A stretch of DNA of 17,129 nt from Oscillospiraceae bacterium (GCA_009777685.1 WRLJ01000010.1:1-17129), one strand, 5' to 3'; counted from the stretch's first letter, positions 1 to 7,803 are shown. The notes: generated by a model from the sequence alone, not told the origin. A program made the numbers and translations.

Positions 1-2
1 CC

Positions 3-2282
3 GAGAAGCTGGGCCAGACGCTGGCGATTTGGGTCGCCGCGACCCCGAAAAAGCCCGCGACCGCGCCGCAGTTTATCCACACCGCCTGGCGGGCCATCAT
101 GCCGGAGGTCAACCAGCCGACGTTCACCAACACCGCCGTCCGGCTCGACACCAAAACCTACGAGGTCGAGCGCCCCGACAAGCCGGGCACATGGACCACC
201 AGCGTGGTCCGCCCGACGCGCGCCGGAACGGTCGAATACAACATCCGCGCCAAGGCCACCGCCAAGGCGGGCCGCGAGAACAGCACGACCTTCGCCGCGT
301 CCGAGCCGGGCAAGCTGGTCCTGACGTGGGGCATCGTCAACGAGGAACGCAACACAATGGGCTACACGGACGCGTACATCGTCGCGCCGCGGGAATATAA
401 AGGCGTGGTGCGGGGACTCACGAAGGCCGAGCCGCAAAAGCGCGTGGAGGGCGACAGCGAGGAGATCACGCTGGAGTATACGATCAACGGGCTGCATACG
501 GGCAGCGGTACGCTCGTTTTCAAGTCGGACAGCAAAGCCACGCCGGAAACCAATGAAATTTTAATCGTCCCGAAGGTCGAGGGCGGCAGCGATAAGAGCG
601 TTTCGATCACCGGTGCGCTGGTAGACACAACGCTCACGCTGACGGTCATGCCCGTGCAGGCCGCTACCGTCACCGTGGGGCTGGAGATCAAATTCGGGAG
701 CGGGCTCCACACCAACGAGAATCCGAACCCCAGCGAAACGATCCCGGACAATCTGGCGGATTTGAACGCGATTGCGAAGGAAAAGCTGTACTTTGAGAAA
801 ATGTCCGGCGGGCGGGGCGTGAAGATCACCATCACGCCGATCGAGGGCACCTTTGAAATCAGCGAGGTCGTGACCGACTCCGGCTCCGTGGTCAGGGCGG
901 AGGTTAAGACAAAAGCCGTGGGAGCCGCGAATCTGCTGACCGCCGCGAACGCAAGCAATATAGGAACGCTGTCCATCAGCCAAGACGGCGTACTGAAGCT
1001 GAGCGACCTGAAGGGCATCAGCGGTACCGGAACCTCCGCGGCGATCATCAGCGGCAACAGCAGCGAGTGGGAGTTTTTCACCAACAGCGGCCCGATTGAT
1101 GATAAGATTAACCTTAATGACATTCCCTCTGAGTCGATTTATCCAATGAACAATATCAAGTCCGTCAGCCACAATTGGTTCCTGATTATCCGCTATACGC
1201 CGAGCAGCGGCGCGACGATTCATTATGTGTTTAAGACGGTGGATGACGTCAGGCCGCAGATTACAGACGCGACGTACGGCAGTAACACGATTACCGTTAC
1301 GTTTGACGAGCCGTTGAAGGGGAGCAGCACGATCTCCGGATTCCATATACAGCAAGCCGGAACCCCGACCATTCAGCCGATTGGTGCCGGAACGGCTACA
1401 GCTGGGACGGATAAGGTCACAATTGAAAATGTAAGCGGCTTGAGTGGCCTATATATCCTTCACTACAACCCGACAAGCGGTGATTTGCCGGCAGAGGATG
1501 GAAATGGAAACAGAGCGGCGGCTACACAAGCGTATCTGGAGGGCACAGGAGGCGCGGCTCCGGTATTGCAGTCTATTACTTTCGGCAACGGAGTGGACGG
1601 CGGTATGCCCATTACGTTCGCTATTCCGCCGGCTGCTACTTTAATCGGAAACTACGACAACGAGATTGTTTATGTGCCGCTGAACGCGGGCAACCAGCCT
1701 GTCACGGTCACGCTGAAAGGCACTTCTGTTGGAAACGCGGGATTTACGGTGCTTAGCAGCCGCACCTCGAATCCGCAATATTACAATCAATTCAATGCCA
1801 GTGGCGAGGCCCTCATTGTCGGACTGAATGCGAACACATATCTATATGTACGGGTAGGCACAAATCATTATTGCTTCTATATCAGCCGGAAATCCGGAGC
1901 CAACGGCTCTGCGGCAGCCAGCTTCAGCAGCGCGGCTATCAATAAGGACAGCAGCAGCGTATACACCATCACGCTCTCCTTCAGCGGGACGGCTTCTCCC
2001 ATCGGGCGTCTCAGCGCGACTAACTTCTCCATTGGAGGCGGTAATTCAGCCGGTATTACGGTGGAGGCGGCGCGGTTTGAAAAAAGTGAAGTGACACTCA
2101 CGCTGGGAGGCCCGAACCTTGGAAACCTCAATAGCGCGAGCAAACTCGACGTGGTATACACAGGGAACCAGTTTGACTGTATTTTGGGGCCGGGCGGTCT
2201 AAATGGAAAACTGACAGATCAGACGGTCACAGTCAATATGAACAAACTCCCCGCACCTTCACCCGCGCCCACCGGCTCCTAA
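3..2282 (+). CDS. Large beta-rich surface/exported protein, 5' end outside window
   Basis: The frame is open from the first complete codon of the window to a TAA at 2280-2282, so the start and any signal peptide lie upstream; about 759 residues are visible. The sequence is rich in Thr, Ser, Gly, Val and Asn with few cysteines, typical of stacked extracellular beta domains. A stretch around 1239-1520 (TITVTFDEPL followed later by EDGNGNRA) resembles bacterial Ig-like/SwmB-type repeats found in cell-surface proteins. The C-terminus ends in a Pro/Ser-rich tail (PAPSPAPTGS) with no LPXTG motif, SLH domain or membrane anchor, so anchoring, if any, must be N-terminal. The first 1.1 kb uses very GC-rich codons while the second half is visibly less biased, which may mean a mosaic gene. 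Function is not recognised; adhesin or S-layer-associated protein are guesses. It ends 345 bp before fliD and is probably a separate transcription unit. Confidence 0.75.
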   Translation, partial: EKLGQTLAIWVAATPKKPATAPQFIHTAWRAIMPEVNQPTFTNTAVRLDTKTYEVERPDKPGTWTTSVVRPTRAGTVEYNIRAKATAKAGRENSTTFAASEPGKLVLTWGIVNEERNTMGYTDAYIVAPREYKGVVRGLTKAEPQKRVEGDSEEITLEYTINGLHTGSGTLVFKSDSKATPETNEILIVPKVEGGSDKSVSITGALVDTTLTLTVMPVQAATVTVGLEIKFGSGLHTNENPNPSETIPDNLADLNAIAKEKLYFEKMSGGRGVKITITPIEGTFEISEVVTDSGSVVRAEVKTKAVGAANLLTAANASNIGTLSISQDGVLKLSDLKGISGTGTSAAIISGNSSEWEFFTNSGPIDDKINLNDIPSESIYPMNNIKSVSHNWFLIIRYTPSSGATIHYVFKTVDDVRPQITDATYGSNTITVTFDEPLKGSSTISGFHIQQAGTPTIQPIGAGTATAGTDKVTIENVSGLSGLYILHYNPTSGDLPAEDGNGNRAAATQAYLEGTGGAAPVLQSITFGNGVDGGMPITFAIPPAATLIGNYDNEIVYVPLNAGNQPVTVTLKGTSVGNAGFTVLSSRTSNPQYYNQFNASGEALIVGLNANTYLYVRVGTNHYCFYISRKSGANGSAAASFSSAAINKDSSSVYTITLSFSGTASPIGRLSATNFSIGGGNSAGITVEAARFEKSEVTLTLGGPNLGNLNSASKLDVVYTGNQFDCILGPGGLNGKLTDQTVTVNMNKLPAPSPAPTGS

Positions 2283-2299
2283 CCTCACAACCTACCCAC

Positions 2300-2330
2300 G
2301 CAGGGAACAGGCCGCGCGCCCGTTCCCTGC
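2300..2330 (+). terminator. Candidate terminator hairpin after the surface protein
   Basis: GCAGGGAAC at 2300-2308 pairs perfectly with GTTCCCTGC at 2322-2330 over a 13-nt GC-rich loop, 18 bp after the stop codon. Only three T residues follow, at 2338-2340, so termination efficiency is uncertain. Confidence 0.5.
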
Positions 2331-2375
2331 GCCGCGCTTTGCCGGGGCGCATTCGCCCGTATTTTCCGCCCTCCC

Positions 2376-2401
2376 GGCGGGCGCACAGAGTGCGCCCCTA
2401 C
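2376..2401. repeat. GTAGGG-family hairpin module (half module)
   Basis: GGGCGCAC (2379-2386) and GTGCGCCC (2390-2397) form an 8-bp stem with loop AGA, followed by CTAC. This matches the right-hand half of the modular palindromes seen at 8507-8641, 10822-10889 and 13130-13609, with a different central sequence. It directly abuts the dispersed element at 2405. Confidence 0.6.
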
Positions 2402-2404
2402 AGC

Positions 2405-2488
2405 CGTCATTGCGGGCTTGCCCCGCAATCTCCCGGGGGAGGCCAATCGCCAATCTGGAAGGGATTGCGGGTCAAGCCCGCAATGACG
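2405..2488 (+). repeat. Dispersed inverted-repeat element, copy A
   Basis: This 84-bp element begins CGTCATTGCGGGCTTG and ends CAAGCCCGCAATGACG, giving terminal inverted repeats of about 26 bp with one internal mismatch. The left arm reads on to CCCCGCAATCTCCC. A second copy lies at 13633-13710 in the opposite orientation: its reverse complement reproduces the arms of this copy, including the single mismatch that distinguishes left from right arm. It is non-coding and is probably a MITE- or REP-like sequence. It lies between the surface-protein gene and the fliD promoter. Confidence 0.75.
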
Positions 2489-2554
2489 AAACCGGGGGTC
2501 CGCCCCGCGTCCATCTCATTTCCGTCCTATGGCACACACCCTGTAGGACGGGGT

Positions 2555-2582
2555 TAAAGTTCCCCCCCGGTTCTTTCGATAT
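2555..2582 (+). promoter_or_regulatory. Sigma-D/sigma-28-type flagellar promoter for fliD
   Basis: TAAAGTTC at 2555-2562 closely matches the sigma-28 -35 box (TAAAGTTT), and TTCGATAT at 2575-2582 matches six of eight bases of GCCGATAT. The spacing from TAAA to the -10 octamer is 16 bp, one or two more than commonly reported. This would start transcription near 2590, about 38 nt before the fliD start codon, and fits late flagellar gene control. An 8-bp hairpin (2522-2529/2544-2551) sits just upstream. Confidence 0.6.
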
Positions 2583-2627
2583 AAGAAATATCAAGGATGG
2601 ATTTTCCCACGGAAGGAGTGTGTCTAT

Positions 2628-4346
2628 ATGCCAACCGTACAAAACACGCAGCGCATCACGGGCCTGTTCTCGGGAATGGACACCGATATGCTGGTCAAGG
2701 GCATGATGGTCCGCCAGCAGATGCAGCTGGATAAGCTCAACCAGAAAATGACCCTCTCGGAATGGAAGCGGGACACGATCACCGACTTCAACAGCCGGAT
2801 CCGTCAGTTTGTCGACAACTTCGGCAGCGTGCTGGGCAAAAACAGCCTGATGCTGAAAAGCTCCTATGTGAATTTCGCCACGGAGATGGCCCGCAATACG
2901 ACGGCCTTTTCCGTCAACGGGACCGCGTCGGCGAAGGCGGGCGCGTACAGCCTGCGCGTCGACCAGATCGCCACGGCCGCCTCCGCGGAGAGCGCGCGCG
3001 TCACCACCGCGTCGGGCGGGCTGACCGCCGCCGACATGAACAAGTCCCTCAACCAGCTGACGGGGCTGGCCGGCGGGCGCTTTAACTACAGCGCCAGCGA
3101 TGAGTTCAGCTTCAGCGTCAACGGCACGGACTTTACCTTCCGCTACGGCGACAGCCTCAACAAGATCATGGACACCGTCAACAAATCCGGCGCCGGCGTG
3201 ACCCTGAGCTATTCGCAGATCACCGACACCTTCAGCCTCACCGGCGGCCTGACCGGCGCGTCCAGCGGCCTGGAAAACCCCGGCGAAGCCCCGGTTCGGC
3301 CGGAGTTCACCCTCACCGCCCCGAACGTAGACGCCTACGGCGGCGCGGAGGACCCGTCGTATATCGACGACATGGCGGACTACAACCGCCAGCGCGCCGC
3401 CTATGAGGCCGACCTGGCCTCGTACAATCTGGACCTCCAGGAGTACAACCAGAGCCTGACCGCCTTCAACGAGGATTCCAAACGCGGCCTGACCCTTGAC
3501 GATACCGACAATTTCCTCTCCTTCTTCGGCTTTGGCGATATCCGCCAGGGGCAGGACGCGATCGTGTCGGTCAACGGCGGCCCCGCGATGAACTTTTCCT
3601 CCAACCAGTTTGAGCTGGACGGGCTGGAGTTCAACCTCAACCGGATCACGGGCGGCGAGACCTTTGAATTTTCCGTCGTCCGCAACACCGGCTCCGCCGT
3701 GGACAACATCAAGTCCTTTGTCGAGGAGTTCAACGACCTGATCAAAACCTTCTTCGACGCGCACACCGAGAAGAAGAATTTTAATTTCAGCCCGCTCACC
3801 GAGGCCCAGAAGCAGGAACTCAGCGACAAAGAGATCGAGGAATGGGAAGCCAAGGCCCGATCCGGCCTGATGGCCCGCGACAACCGGCTGGGCACGATGC
3901 TCAACGAGATGCGCCGGATGGTGGGCGAGGTGCTGGGCGGCGAGGACCGTCTGGCCTCCATCGGGATCACCGCCGCCCCGTACCGCGTCGGCGAGGCGTG
4001 GTCGCTGAACATCGACGAGGCCAAGCTGACCAAAGCCCTGGAGGAAAACTCCGACGCCGTGTTCAACATTCTGGGCGCTTCGGAACGGACCGGCGGCGGC
4101 GGATTCGTCAGCCGTTTGAGCAAGGCGATGGAGGGCTATGTCACCTCCACGAAGTCGGCCGACCTGCAAAACCTGACCAGCAGCATCAGCGCGTACAGCC
4201 GCCGCATCAAGGAGCAGGAAACCAAGATGTACACCATGAGCGAGAAATACTATATGCAATATGCCACGCTGGAATCCGCCCTGAGCCAGATGCAGTCTCA
4301 GACCGACCAGATGATGACCATGTTCGGCTTCGGGCAGCAGAAATAG
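2628..4346 (+). CDS. fliD: Flagellar filament cap / hook-associated protein 2 FliD
   Basis: FliD forms the cap at the tip of the growing flagellum and promotes flagellin polymerisation outside the cell. The 572-residue product has the typical N-terminal region (residues 10-115: RITGLFSGMDTDMLVKGMM, later AGAYSLRVDQIATAAS) and the C-terminal FliD domain (about 300-560), ending in a helical segment SEKYYMQYATLESALSQMQ that is characteristic of the family. It is somewhat longer than minimal FliD proteins because of an insertion around residues 216-287. That insertion contains five consecutive heptads beginning with an aromatic residue (Y252, Y259, Y266, Y273, F280). The ATG is preceded by GGAAGGAG at 2611-2618. 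fliS begins 28 bp after the stop. Identification is secure from motif and context. Confidence 0.95.
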   Translation: MPTVQNTQRITGLFSGMDTDMLVKGMMVRQQMQLDKLNQKMTLSEWKRDTITDFNSRIRQFVDNFGSVLGKNSLMLKSSYVNFATEMARNTTAFSVNGTASAKAGAYSLRVDQIATAASAESARVTTASGGLTAADMNKSLNQLTGLAGGRFNYSASDEFSFSVNGTDFTFRYGDSLNKIMDTVNKSGAGVTLSYSQITDTFSLTGGLTGASSGLENPGEAPVRPEFTLTAPNVDAYGGAEDPSYIDDMADYNRQRAAYEADLASYNLDLQEYNQSLTAFNEDSKRGLTLDDTDNFLSFFGFGDIRQGQDAIVSVNGGPAMNFSSNQFELDGLEFNLNRITGGETFEFSVVRNTGSAVDNIKSFVEEFNDLIKTFFDAHTEKKNFNFSPLTEAQKQELSDKEIEEWEAKARSGLMARDNRLGTMLNEMRRMVGEVLGGEDRLASIGITAAPYRVGEAWSLNIDEAKLTKALEENSDAVFNILGASERTGGGGFVSRLSKAMEGYVTSTKSADLQNLTSSISAYSRRIKEQETKMYTMSEKYYMQYATLESALSQMQSQTDQMMTMFGFGQQK

Positions 4347-4374
4347 CCGATCAACACCGATGGAGGGACACCCT

Positions 4375-4785
4375 ATGCTTGCTTACGCCAACGCCGGCAA
4401 CCCGTACAACCAGTACCGCCAGCAGAGCGCGATGACCGCCTCTCCCGGCGAGCTGACGCTGATGCTGTATGACGGCTGCATCAAGGATTTGAAACTGGCC
4501 CGGATGTATGTCGAGGAGAAGGATTACCATCTGGCCAACGAGAATTTCAAAAAGGCGCAGGCGATTCTGGACGAGCTGATGTGTACGCTGGATATGCAGT
4601 ACACCGTCTCGGCCCAGCTGCTGCGCCTGTACGAGTTTATTCTGGACCTTGTCATCCAGGGCAACGTCAGAAAAGAAGCCGGACCGGTGGACAGCGCGCT
4701 GGAGCTGATCGTCGAGCTGCGCGACGCCTGGCAGCAGGCGGTCCGCCTGAGCCGCCGGCGCATGAGCGTGTCCGGCCAGATTTGA
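4375..4785 (+). CDS. fliS: Flagellin export chaperone FliS
   Basis: FliS binds the C-terminus of flagellin in the cytoplasm and prevents premature polymerisation before export. The 136-residue product has the family hallmark near its N-terminus (YNQYRQQSAMTASPGELTLM, then LYDGCIKDLKLA) followed by helices ending near LRDAWQQAV. I chose the ATG at 4375 because GGAGGG lies at 4362-4367, eight bases before it; the in-frame ATG at 4360 has no ribosome binding site of its own and would add five residues. Placement directly after fliD is the conserved order in many bacteria. Confidence 0.93.
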   Translation: MLAYANAGNPYNQYRQQSAMTASPGELTLMLYDGCIKDLKLARMYVEEKDYHLANENFKKAQAILDELMCTLDMQYTVSAQLLRLYEFILDLVIQGNVRKEAGPVDSALELIVELRDAWQQAVRLSRRRMSVSGQI

Positions 4786-4811
4786 ACCCAAAGCGAACAT
4801 CGCGGGATTTG

Positions 4812-4834
4812 GCGGGCGAACGCATTTCGCCCGC
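4812..4834 (+). other. Intercistronic hairpin between fliS and the next gene
   Basis: GCGGGCGAA (4812-4820) and TTCGCCCGC (4826-4834) form a 9-bp perfect stem with a 5-nt loop in the 80-bp gap after fliS. It is followed by TGTTTC rather than a T run, so it may be an mRNA-stability or partial-attenuation hairpin rather than a full terminator. Confidence 0.5.
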
Positions 4835-4865
4835 TGTTTCACAGCAGGAAAGGGGAAATGGGGCA

Positions 4866-5282
4866 GTGATCGAGGTAACAGAGCTTCGCGGCCGCCTGAA
4901 AGAGCGCAACGACGCCCTCCGGCAGATATGGGAGATCACCCGTGAGCAGCCCGCCCTGATCGAAGGAGAGGAGACGGAGCGGCTGCTGGAGAACATCGCC
5001 CGCCGGCAGAACCTGATTGACACGCTGGTCAAGCTGACGGACGGCCTGCCCGAGGAGCGCCGCCGCGCCCGCGATCCGGAATGCGCCGCGCTGGATCAGG
5101 AGAGCCACGAGCTGTACACGAGGATCGCCGAGCAGGACAAAACCAACGAGAATACGGCGCAGGCGCGCCTGGACGATATCAAGGAGCGCCTGCGCGCGCT
5201 CCGCGACGGCAAGACCGCCTTCACGGCGTATGAAAAAGCCGGAGGCGACCCCGGCGCGACGTATTTCGATAAAAAGCGATGA
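4866..5282 (+). CDS. FlgN/FliT-like flagellar chaperone candidate
   Basis: A 138-residue, highly charged, predominantly helical protein (for example RLKERNDALRQIWEITREQ near the start and LDDIKERLRALRDGK near the end) ending YFDKKR. Size, helical content, lack of signal or membrane segment, and position directly after fliS fit the FlgN/FliT class of small export chaperones for hook-associated proteins, a family with very low sequence conservation. I chose the GTG at 4866, preceded by AGGAAAGGGG at about 4846-4855; the nearby ATG at 4858 is in another frame and stops at once. The same frame is open further upstream only as an overlap with fliS. Its stop overlaps the next start by four bases (ATGA). 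Function rests on context more than on motifs. Confidence 0.65.
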   Translation: MIEVTELRGRLKERNDALRQIWEITREQPALIEGEETERLLENIARRQNLIDTLVKLTDGLPEERRRARDPECAALDQESHELYTRIAEQDKTNENTAQARLDDIKERLRALRDGKTAFTAYEKAGGDPGATYFDKKR

Positions 5283-5737
5283 TGAAGGTCAACGACTTAA
5301 CGGCGCTGGGCAACCTTGTCCGTGCGGGCGGGGCGCCCGCGCCGCGCGTTTCGTCCGGCCCCGTGACCGCCGCGTCCTTCCGCGATACCATGCAGGGCGT
5401 CAACCGGCAGAACGCCGAACAGGCCCTGGCTGAGCTGAGCCTCCGCGTCGCCCAGCAGGGCGAGGTGCTGGGAAGACGCTGCGACATTTTAGAAATGAAG
5501 CGCTTTAAGGAAATGGTGACCGAATACGTCGGCGAGGCCGTCCGCTATATGTATGAGTTCAAAAAGCAAAGCACCTTTGACGCGCGCGGCCGCCACCGGC
5601 TGTACGCGATGATCAAGACCATCAACGAAAAGCTGGAAAAAATGACGCAGGACGTTCTGGGCGGTCAGACGGACAATCTGGAGCTGCTGCAGGCGATCGA
5701 CGACGTGCGCGGGATGCTGATCGACATTTTCACATAA
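5279..5737 (+). CDS. YaaR-family (DUF327) protein
   Basis: The 152-residue product matches the DUF327/YaaR family. After a variable N-terminal 40 residues comes GEVLGRRCDILEMKRFKEMV, then EAVRYMYEFKKQS, the hallmark DARGRHRLYAMIKTINEKL, and a C-terminal LLQAIDDVRGMLIDIF, which corresponds to the family pattern of helix, RGRHK-like turn, helix. The biochemical role of the family is unknown to me; genes of this type often sit with flagellar genes in Clostridia. Translation is probably coupled to the upstream gene through the 4-bp ATGA overlap. A second ATG follows immediately at 5282, so the exact first residue is uncertain by one codon. Confidence 0.85.
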   Translation: MMKVNDLTALGNLVRAGGAPAPRVSSGPVTAASFRDTMQGVNRQNAEQALAELSLRVAQQGEVLGRRCDILEMKRFKEMVTEYVGEAVRYMYEFKKQSTFDARGRHRLYAMIKTINEKLEKMTQDVLGGQTDNLELLQAIDDVRGMLIDIFT

Positions 5738-5761
5738 AAAAGCTGTCCGAAAAACGCTTTT
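5738..5761 (+). terminator. Weak candidate terminator after the flagellar operon
   Basis: AAAAGC (5738-5743) and GCTTTT (5756-5761) can form a 6-bp stem over a 12-nt loop immediately after the stop codon, with the T residues inside the stem. Weak, so read-through into the next gene is possible. Confidence 0.3.
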
Positions 5762-5796
5762 CCGGCCCGAAACCGCGAAAAGGGTACGGCGCGTTC

Positions 5797-5826
5797 TTGA
5801 CAGTACCGGGCCTGAGCATGTACAAT
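5797..5826 (+). promoter_or_regulatory. Sigma-A-type promoter upstream of the J-domain gene
   Basis: A perfect -35 box TTGACA at 5797-5802 and a -10 box TACAAT at 5821-5826 are separated by 18 bp, giving a start near 5833 and an approximately 42-nt leader to the ATG at 5875. This indicates that the gene can be expressed independently of the flagellar operon. Confidence 0.7.
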
Positions 5827-5874
5827 AGGCGGTGTTATGTAAACCGCCGGGGCAGGCGGCAGGGAGATGGGGCC

Positions 5875-7140
5875 ATGTTTGAGGATTATTACAGCGTTCT
5901 CCAGGTTCATCCGGAGGCGGAGCCGGAGATCATTCAGAGCGCCTATAAACGCCTGTGCAAAAAATATCATCCGGATGTGAGCGGCGCGCCGCAGGCCACC
6001 GAGCGCATCAAGCGCATCAACACAGCCTATGAGACCCTTGGCGACGAGGCAAAACGGCGCGTCTACCACGCCGAATGGTCGCGCCGCGCCGTCCGCGCCC
6101 CCGCGCTGAAGGCCGACGCCGCGCCGCGCGTGGAGGTGCGCGAGCGCGTCGTCTATGTGCGCCCGGAGCCCGTGCGCTACGGCGGCGGGACGCGGGGCGC
6201 TTTTCAGGTCATCAGCGACTATTTCGGGCATCTGGCCGCCCGCCGCCTGCGCGAGGCTTACGCCCTGATCAGCGAGGCGGACCGCGGCAACTTCACCTAC
6301 GGCAGCTATGTCGAGTGGCAGGAGTCCGTATCCGCCCTCTATGAGATCGGCAGTGTCCGCCCCAAGCTCTTCAAGAGCCACCCGCAGTTCAAAATCGGGG
6401 AAAAGACGCGCGCCGAAGCCGAGGAATACGCCGTGACCATCACGGAAAAGACGCTGGAAACCGGCACCGTCAGCGAATACACGCTCAACAAATACGCCGT
6501 GCTCGAGCCGCCGCCGGGGCTGTCAAGGCCGCCGGGCCGGACGGAGCTGTATGACGGCTGGCGCGTGTATCTGGGCTACCGGGACCTGACGCCGCTGATG
6601 CTGCGCTTCCGCACCGTCGTCAACCCGACCGAGGCGCAGTTCATCGGCGTGTGGGAACGCTTCAAGGAAAGCAACGATCTGACGACGGGCCTGCTGAACG
6701 GCAGCGGCTTTGAGGAGCGCGTGGAGGCGGAGGACTACCGTTACCGGCGGTATCACCGGCCCTATACGCTGGCCGTGCTCCGCCTGAATTTCCCCCGCGA
6801 ACGCATCGTGGACGGGGCTCACCGCGAGCTGGTCGTGCGCTATGTGGGCTATATCATCGGCAAGAGCATCCGCCCCATCGACCAGCTGGCGTTTTTAGAC
6901 GGCGGCGCGTTCGGCGTGCTGCTGGCGGAAGCGCGGCGCGACACCGCGGCCAAGGCCGTGCGCCGCATTTTGGACACCGTGCGGCACGATATCGCCGCCT
7001 GCTTTGACTTTGAGGTGGATATCCGCGCCGCGTTCCTCGAATGCGACGGGCGCCAGCCCAAAGAGCTGATCCGGGCCTGTCTGGACGCGGCCGGGGCCTT
7101 TTCCGGACAGTTTGGCGGGGCCTTCTCCCAGGCGAATTAA
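5875..7140 (+). CDS. J-domain protein with central NTF2-like-size region and degenerate GGDEF domain
   Basis: The 421-residue protein starts with a J domain (residues 3-68) carrying the HPD motif at 32-34, which in this family stimulates the ATPase of DnaK/Hsp70. A middle region (about 107-240) starting AFQVISDYFGHLAARRLREAY looks like a small alpha/beta fold of NTF2-like size, but this is tentative. Residues 267-410 follow the GGDEF layout: NDLTTGLLNGSGFEERV (the usual D-LTGL-NR start), RYHRPYTLAVLRLNF, then RPID (333-336), five residues, and DGGAF (342-346) where active cyclases have GG(D/E)EF. Catalytic acidic residues are therefore missing while the RxxD inhibitory-site motif and its spacing are kept. 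No signal peptide or membrane segment is visible. The start is supported by AGGGAG at 5861-5866. J domain: certain; GGDEF relation: probable; cyclic-di-GMP binding: inference. Confidence 0.85.
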   Translation: MFEDYYSVLQVHPEAEPEIIQSAYKRLCKKYHPDVSGAPQATERIKRINTAYETLGDEAKRRVYHAEWSRRAVRAPALKADAAPRVEVRERVVYVRPEPVRYGGGTRGAFQVISDYFGHLAARRLREAYALISEADRGNFTYGSYVEWQESVSALYEIGSVRPKLFKSHPQFKIGEKTRAEAEEYAVTITEKTLETGTVSEYTLNKYAVLEPPPGLSRPPGRTELYDGWRVYLGYRDLTPLMLRFRTVVNPTEAQFIGVWERFKESNDLTTGLLNGSGFEERVEAEDYRYRRYHRPYTLAVLRLNFPRERIVDGAHRELVVRYVGYIIGKSIRPIDQLAFLDGGAFGVLLAEARRDTAAKAVRRILDTVRHDIAACFDFEVDIRAAFLECDGRQPKELIRACLDAAGAFSGQFGGAFSQAN

Positions 7141-7165
7141 GCCCCCCGGACGCAAGGGTATGCCT

Positions 7166-7738
7166 CTAAAACCGGTTCAGCGGCACAAAATCACAGGAAC
7201 GGTACAGCGGCCGCGGTACACCGCCGGCCGGACACACCTCCAGCAGCGGCAGGACGGCGCCGCCGGCCCGCAGCGTGACGTCGACCGGAAGGCCGCCCGG
7301 CAGCGCCAGATCAAAGCTCACCGTGCCCGTGTGGAAAGCGGCGAGCTTTATCGTTTTCCGGAACACGGACGACCCGATGCGCAGGATATCCCGGGCGCCC
7401 CGCCGCAGGTCATACACGCGCACATCGACGGCGGCGCATTCCGAGCCCGTGTTTTCCAGCCGCAGGAACGGAAATCCGGTTTCGGGCCATACGAGGGGGC
7501 CTGTCGCCAGGAGCAGATGCGGGCGCGGATACGGATACTCCCGTTCCTCCGCCGTCTCCGGCGCGGCGAACGCGGCTTGCGCCGCCTCCTCGCTGAAGGG
7601 ATCCGCCGGTTCGCGGGAGGGCTCCGGCCGCCCGTCCGGCCAGCGTCCCCCGTATCCGTACAGCGGACGGGGGTCGAGCATGGCGGATATCGGAAGCCGT
7701 CCTCGGTAATGCTTCATAACGGGTTCCCTGTTTGACAT
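7166..7738 (-). CDS. Uncharacterised protein, 190 residues
   Basis: I do not recognise a family. The N-terminal 75 residues are Pro/Glu/Arg-rich and probably disordered (for example RPEPSREPADPFSEEAAQ), and the rest (about 75-190) alternates hydrophobic and polar residues in a way that suggests a beta-sandwich domain, with FPFLRLENTGSECAAVDVRV and FHTGTVSFDLALPG. There is no signal peptide or transmembrane segment. The ATG is preceded by GGGAGGGG at 7745-7752 (minus strand), a good ribosome binding site. The gene converges on the J-domain gene with only 25 bp between the stops, and is divergent from the metallophosphoesterase. Codon bias matches the GC-rich neighbours, supporting a real gene. 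Confidence 0.7.
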   Translation of the reverse strand: MSNREPVMKHYRGRLPISAMLDPRPLYGYGGRWPDGRPEPSREPADPFSEEAAQAAFAAPETAEEREYPYPRPHLLLATGPLVWPETGFPFLRLENTGSECAAVDVRVYDLRRGARDILRIGSSVFRKTIKLAAFHTGTVSFDLALPGGLPVDVTLRAGGAVLPLLEVCPAGGVPRPLYRSCDFVPLNRF

Positions 7739-7803
7739 GGTAAACCCCTCCCGTTTGATGATACGCTATCTTACGCCGGAAAGGCAGGCGAGGTGACGAA
7801 CGC

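Noticed and set aside
2472..4259. 595-codon open frame on the minus strand
   Set aside because: Antisense to fliD, His/Val/Gly/Gln-rich shadow without domains or a ribosome binding site.
5797..5874. N-terminal extension of the J-domain protein from a TTG at 5797
   Set aside because: That TTG is the -35 promoter box itself; ATG 5875 has a ribosome binding site and begins the J domain correctly.
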